Shown in pieces: positions 61,015 through 64,000 of a stretch of DNA of 64,000 bases; the first letter of the stretch is position 1; each line of letters opens with the position of its first letter. This DNA comes from Lentzea kentuckyensis (GTDB taxonomy: Bacteria > Actinomycetota > Actinomycetes > Mycobacteriales > Pseudonocardiaceae), in NCBI RefSeq assembly GCF_002150765.1, contig NZ_MUYM01000031.1:19876-83875 (forward strand), written 5' to 3'. The notes under the pieces are model-generated. The model did no database searches. It was not told the DNA's origin and was given only the letters and a program-made list of their open reading frames with translations. Made by a program: the position numbers and the translations under genes.

Positions 61015-62798
61015 CCCGTTCGTTCGGCGAACCAGCCGGCGAGCGCCTCCGGATCGGGGGCCTCGCCGGTTGCCAGGGTCACTGCCGTGTGCGCGGCGCT
61101 GACCAGTTCCGGCAGCTCGACGAGAACGCGCGAGGCAGGTCCCGGATCGAGTTCGTCGAGAGCCAGAGCCAAGCCCGCCCATGCGCCAGGACGGTCACAC
61201 GGCCTGCTGAGCTCCGCGAGATAGAGGTCGCGAGCTTCCTCCAGGGCACCGGTGACGAAGGCGAAGTCGCCCTCCCCCGCTCCGTCGGCGACCTGTGCCG
61301 TCGAACCGAGAAGGTCCCTGGCCGCCTTCAGGTCCGCCGGATCGGCGAGCAGGACTCGCGCGAGCACCGCCTTGACGTCGAGCCGGTGGTGGCGCACCGG
61401 CCTTTCGGTGGTCGGCGCGGCGCTTCCGGGCGCCCAGGCGGCGACGGCATCTCGCACCAGTTCGGCGTCCGGGCGCACGTGGCCGACCCGCCACCCGATC
61501 CGGTGGTCGGCGGCCGCACGCTCCGCCGCGCGCAGGAGGTGCTCGGGCACAGCGTCCGATCCGTGGGGCGTGAACCTGGATTCGACGCCTGCGACGAATC
61601 GGCGGCCTGCCTCGGTGAGCGAGCGCCGGCACTTCAGCTCACCGATCGCGGTTCCGGTCTGCTCACGCAGCAATGCGAACTCGAACTCGGCGAGGTCGCG
61701 TTCCCTTTCTCGCAAGCGATGCCGTTCCTGTTCCCAGAACTCCATCACCGCGATGAACGCGTAAACGCCCTGGTAGAGCCCGCCAGTGGGCCTCGGGTCA
61801 TCTCTCCACGGCGAATAGGCGTCGAGCGTCGAGTCGTCGTCGAAGAGAGGCTCGAGGTGGCCGATCGCGTTCAGTTTGCTGTGCTGGAACTCGTGGACGA
61901 GGGTGACCGCGAGTTGGGCGGCGTCGTACGGTGCCGAGACGATCGCACCGCCGAAACCGTCGCCCACCGAGGCGCTGTGGGGCCTGAAGCGGAACGTCGC
62001 CGGACGAGGAACGATCGAGGTCAGGCCCAGTGCCAGTTCCCTCGCCCAGGGCTCGTGACCACGGGTCAGCAGCTGCCACGCGTCGCCGAGCAGCCCGAGC
62101 CACCGCGCCGACTCGTCGGCGGCCAGCGGCTGGGGTGGTTGCAGGCCTGTGAGTCCGCGGTGCGGACCGGCGTCGTCGAGGCGCAGTTCCAGATCGGCGC
62201 CGCGGAAATAGTGGAAAGCGTGCCAGCCGGTCTTGTTCGGGGCCACCGCGACAGTCGCACCGGCACTTTCGACGCGGGGCCCATTCGCATCCGAAACAAT
62301 TTCGGCCGTCCCCCATCCAGCGCAGCCGTCGAGATGCGCGGATCCGAGGGTCGGCAACACCACATTTCCATCCCACGCGGGAATGGTGAGACGAAAGGGT
62401 ATGGCAGCTCTGATCGCCGCGGCGCCGGCGAACGCGTCAAGTTGTCCGAGCTGGAACCAAAGCGGCGCGGGATCATTTTCGACGGTGCCGCGCAGCCGCC
62501 GCAGCGCGTGCGCCGTCCAGAGGCCGAGCTGCGGGTCCGCGAGCATTGCCGCGATCTCGGCGGGCGCCTCGCGCTGAGCCAGGGTCAGCACGTTCCAGGC
62601 CTCGTCGACCGGCGCCAGCGGCCCGCGAGCGGCCGGTTGTTCCCGCGCCAACCGGAGCACCAGTCGCAACGCCAGCATCCGCCTGCTGCGTTCAGCCAGG
62701 CCGAGTTCGTGCACCGCGGAGCCGGCGGACGTGTGTGAGGCCAGTGCGTCCAGTTGCTCCGGGGTCATCCGGTGGTGACGAAAGGACCGCGTGCCCAT
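61011..62798 (-). CDS. HExxH-motif putative peptide beta-hydroxylase
   Basis: 595 residues. HEFQHSKL (His 302, Glu 303, His 306) and the following YSPWRDDPRPTGGLYQGVYAF match the HEXXH-motif domain that is usually fused to, or encoded beside, FxsB-type radical SAM maturases. Such domains have been linked to Fe(II)/2-oxoglutarate-dependent beta-hydroxylation of RiPP precursors. No radical SAM CxxxCxxC or SPASM Cys cluster exists in this protein. It starts two bases after the precursor-like peptide stop and converges on fxsT with a 4-base overlap. ATG 62768 is a possible shorter start. Confidence 0.85.
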   Translation of the reverse strand: MGTRSFRHHRMTPEQLDALASHTSAGSAVHELGLAERSRRMLALRLVLRLAREQPAARGPLAPVDEAWNVLTLAQREAPAEIAAMLADPQLGLWTAHALRRLRGTVENDPAPLWFQLGQLDAFAGAAAIRAAIPFRLTIPAWDGNVVLPTLGSAHLDGCAGWGTAEIVSDANGPRVESAGATVAVAPNKTGWHAFHYFRGADLELRLDDAGPHRGLTGLQPPQPLAADESARWLGLLGDAWQLLTRGHEPWARELALGLTSIVPRPATFRFRPHSASVGDGFGGAIVSAPYDAAQLAVTLVHEFQHSKLNAIGHLEPLFDDDSTLDAYSPWRDDPRPTGGLYQGVYAFIAVMEFWEQERHRLRERERDLAEFEFALLREQTGTAIGELKCRRSLTEAGRRFVAGVESRFTPHGSDAVPEHLLRAAERAAADHRIGWRVGHVRPDAELVRDAVAAWAPGSAAPTTERPVRHHRLDVKAVLARVLLADPADLKAARDLLGSTAQVADGAGEGDFAFVTGALEEARDLYLAELSRPCDRPGAWAGLALALDELDPGPASRVLVELPELVSAAHTAVTLATGEAPDPEALAGWFAERTG

Positions 62799-62800
62799 CG

Positions 62801-63022
62801 CTACGAGTTGTGCCCTCCGATGCTGCTGCTCGGATGGTCGATCTGCCGCAGGAATCGGCTCTCCGATGAAGTCAGCTCCGGCCCGTCCACAGAATCGAGT
62901 GCGTCAAAAGGAATGCCGTTCAGATCGACCAGGTCTGCGTCGATTCGTTTTGCGAACTCGTCCACCTGTGGGCCTCCCGAGTCGTGATGCTCCGCGGTAA
63001 CGACCTCATCACTGTGTCGCAT
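62801..63022 (-). CDS. Putative RiPP precursor peptide (FxsA-like variant)
   Basis: 73 residues. The middle LVDLNGIPFDALDSVDGPEL resembles the leader of FxSxx-COOH peptides (D-L-x-x-I/V-P-L-x-x-L). The C-terminal core is Ser/Gly/His-rich: IDHPSSSIGGHNS. The canonical Phe-x-Ser-x-x ending is absent. It lies two bases upstream of the HExxH gene, so it is the obvious substrate candidate, with Asp, Asn or His near the C-terminus as possible hydroxylation sites. No ribosome-binding site; TACACT near the start suggests a leaderless mRNA. Confidence 0.65.
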   Translation of the reverse strand: MRHSDEVVTAEHHDSGGPQVDEFAKRIDADLVDLNGIPFDALDSVDGPELTSSESRFLRQIDHPSSSIGGHNS

Positions 63023-63091
63023 ACCGAGTGTAATGCCGTCGTTACGCCTCGATGAGGTGCGGACGGACCTTTTCCCGCTGCGCTGAAGGTG

Positions 63092-64000
63092 CTACTGATC
63101 GCCTTCGAGCTCGAGGCGGTCCTGCGTCGCTTCCAGCTTGGTCACGGCATCGAAACCTCCTGCGAAGAATCGGATCGCCTCGACCAGCTGTTGCCACGCG
63201 TCGCCGTGTCTCAGGCACGTGCGAACGATGCTGACCAGGTCGGTCTTCGCCGTCAGGTGCCGCGGGATCGAGGACCAGATGTCCGAATCGAGCTCCCGCA
63301 GGACCTGATCGCGTCCTTCTTTTGTCTCCAGGACAGGAATCTCCAGGAGAACGTCGACGATCTCGCTGAGCTCTCTGAGAGTCGGTTCGCGCCGCGGGGT
63401 CTGCCGCCGCTGGACGTGCGTCCGCGCGGGCACTTCGCCGAACAGGCGGATCCACGCCTTGGTGTGGGTTTCCTTGACGTCGACCGGGATCGCCCGGAAC
63501 GCCGCCGGATGCGCGGCAGGCTCATGCGTCACAACGGACTGGAAGAACCAGTCGGACACGATGAGCACGAAACCGGCCGTCGACTCCGCCAGGGCGCGTT
63601 TCGCCTCCCGCGCCTCCAGGATGCGGAAGGTGAAGTTCACCGCGTCGGCGACAACGCCGTACTTGTCGTCGCGAACCTCACCGGCGTGCAGCGCGATCCG
63701 CAGGCGCATGCGGGCCTCGATGGAGTGCAGCGCGTTGTAGCGACGCAGCTCAGCTTCGATCTTCGGGGGCATGCGGTCGACGAGCGCGGCTTTGGGAACG
63801 TCGGCCGAGAGCAGCACCAGGGCGCCGTCGCCGCGGTCCTCGATCTTGATGGACGCCAGCGGCACACCGCTGTCGGCGAAAGCCGTCTCGAGCAGGCCGT
63901 ACATCCCCTCGCGAACGACCAGCCGGTGCTGGTCGGTTCGCGACCTGTCACCGAAGCTCTCCACGTCGACAAGGAGGATGGTGCGTGGTGCTGGACTACG
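63092..64000 (-). CDS. Nucleotidyl-cyclase-like protein with EAD (5' end cut)
   Basis: At least 302 residues; the frame is open at the window edge. The N-terminal domain TILLVDVESFGDRSRTDQHR, IEDRGDGALVLL and LRIALHAGEVRDD ... ADAVNFTFRILEA follows the class III nucleotidyl-cyclase homology pattern, but catalytic residues cannot be verified here. A linker with ARTHVQRRQTPRR leads to a C-terminal EAD2-like domain (LSEIVDVLLEIPVLETKEGR, VSIVRTCLRHGDAWQQLVEA) homologous to the N-terminus of the VMAP protein. It probably acts as the effector or signal input of the adjacent VMAP-MoxR-FxsT system. Confidence 0.75.
   Translation of the reverse strand, partial: RSPAPRTILLVDVESFGDRSRTDQHRLVVREGMYGLLETAFADSGVPLASIKIEDRGDGALVLLSADVPKAALVDRMPPKIEAELRRYNALHSIEARMRLRIALHAGEVRDDKYGVVADAVNFTFRILEAREAKRALAESTAGFVLIVSDWFFQSVVTHEPAAHPAAFRAIPVDVKETHTKAWIRLFGEVPARTHVQRRQTPRREPTLRELSEIVDVLLEIPVLETKEGRDQVLRELDSDIWSSIPRHLTAKTDLVSIVRTCLRHGDAWQQLVEAIRFFAGGFDAVTKLEATQDRLELEGDQ

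Noticed and set aside
54078..64000. Expected FxsB radical SAM and FxsC TIR-like genes
   Set aside because: I looked for CxxxCxxC and SPASM Cys clusters and for a TIR-like fold in all real frames of this region and found none inside the window.

Overview
The window is about 70% G+C. It has dense operons with ATGA/GTGA start-stop overlaps, many GTG starts, and several starts that look leaderless. The gene content (SCO6745-type protein, SigJ, DUF3558 lipoproteins, crotonyl-CoA carboxylase/reductase, a DivIVA/FilP-like coiled-coil protein, and an FxsT-type NB-ARC/TPR protein) points to a filamentous actinomycete, most likely Pseudonocardiales (Lentzea/Saccharothrix/Actinosynnema-like). The genus is inferred from gene content and not proven. 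I saw no rRNA, tRNA, CRISPR array, transposase or phage gene.

Layout. 1-2.6 kb: housekeeping genes (CnoX/YbbN-like, SCO6745-like, MTH1187 thiamine-binding, MarR). 2.6-5.8 kb: three consecutive, translationally coupled paralogues of an APH-fold kinase. 5.7-13.5 kb: DUF3817, an ABC-2 exporter pair, an unknown protein, an NB-ARC/LuxR regulator with a zinc-ribbon N-terminus, and a GH92 mannosidase. 14.4-19.3 kb: a LacI-controlled sugar operon (lacI, manA, single-domain ABC ATPase, permease, binding lipoprotein) with matching 12-bp operators, closed by a 25-bp perfect inverted repeat. 19.5-22.6 kb: two tandem secreted tripeptidyl-aminopeptidase-like hydrolases. 22.6-28.6 kb: a probable exopolysaccharide module (DUF2334 deacetylase-like, UDP-GlcNAc 2-epimerase, divergent membrane GT2) with a structured control region. 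28.6-30.8 kb: a NarL/DevR-type two-component pair. 31-38 kb: acyl-CoA metabolism (thiolase, MeaB, methylmalonyl-CoA epimerase, Ccr), a TetR regulator, and a polar-growth coiled-coil protein followed by a large imperfect inverted repeat. 38.4-45 kb: small enzymes, SigJ with a divergent four-helix membrane protein, a DUF3558 lipoprotein, a tandem-fused 3-hydroxyacyl-CoA dehydrogenase and a secreted ricin-type lectin. 45.4-48 kb: PTS-dependent dihydroxyacetone kinase (dhaKLM) with an unusual repeat-built small ORF between dhaL and dhaM. 48-54 kb: a siderophore-binding lipoprotein behind a candidate iron box, an aldehyde dehydrogenase, a second DUF3558 lipoprotein, a 30-residue micro-ORF and a sodium:solute symporter.

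The most interesting region is 54.0-64.0 kb. A VMAP-C protein with an N-terminal effector-associated domain, a MoxR AAA+ ATPase, and a 1435-residue vWA/NB-ARC/TPR protein of the FxsT type form one overlapping operon. Facing it on the other strand are a nucleotidyl-cyclase-like/EAD protein (cut by the window edge), a 73-residue precursor-like peptide, and a stand-alone HExxH protein of the peptide beta-hydroxylase type. The peptide and HExxH genes are two bases apart. This looks like an NTP-dependent conflict/signalling island joined to a variant FxSxx-type RiPP pathway. It lacks both the radical SAM enzyme (FxsB) and the canonical C-terminal FxSxx motif within the window.

Candidate operators sharing GTTACTC/GAGTAAC half-sites lie in front of ccr, the 3-hydroxyacyl-CoA dehydrogenase, the aldehyde dehydrogenase and (weaker) the symporter. 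They may define a small acyl-CoA/aldehyde regulon.
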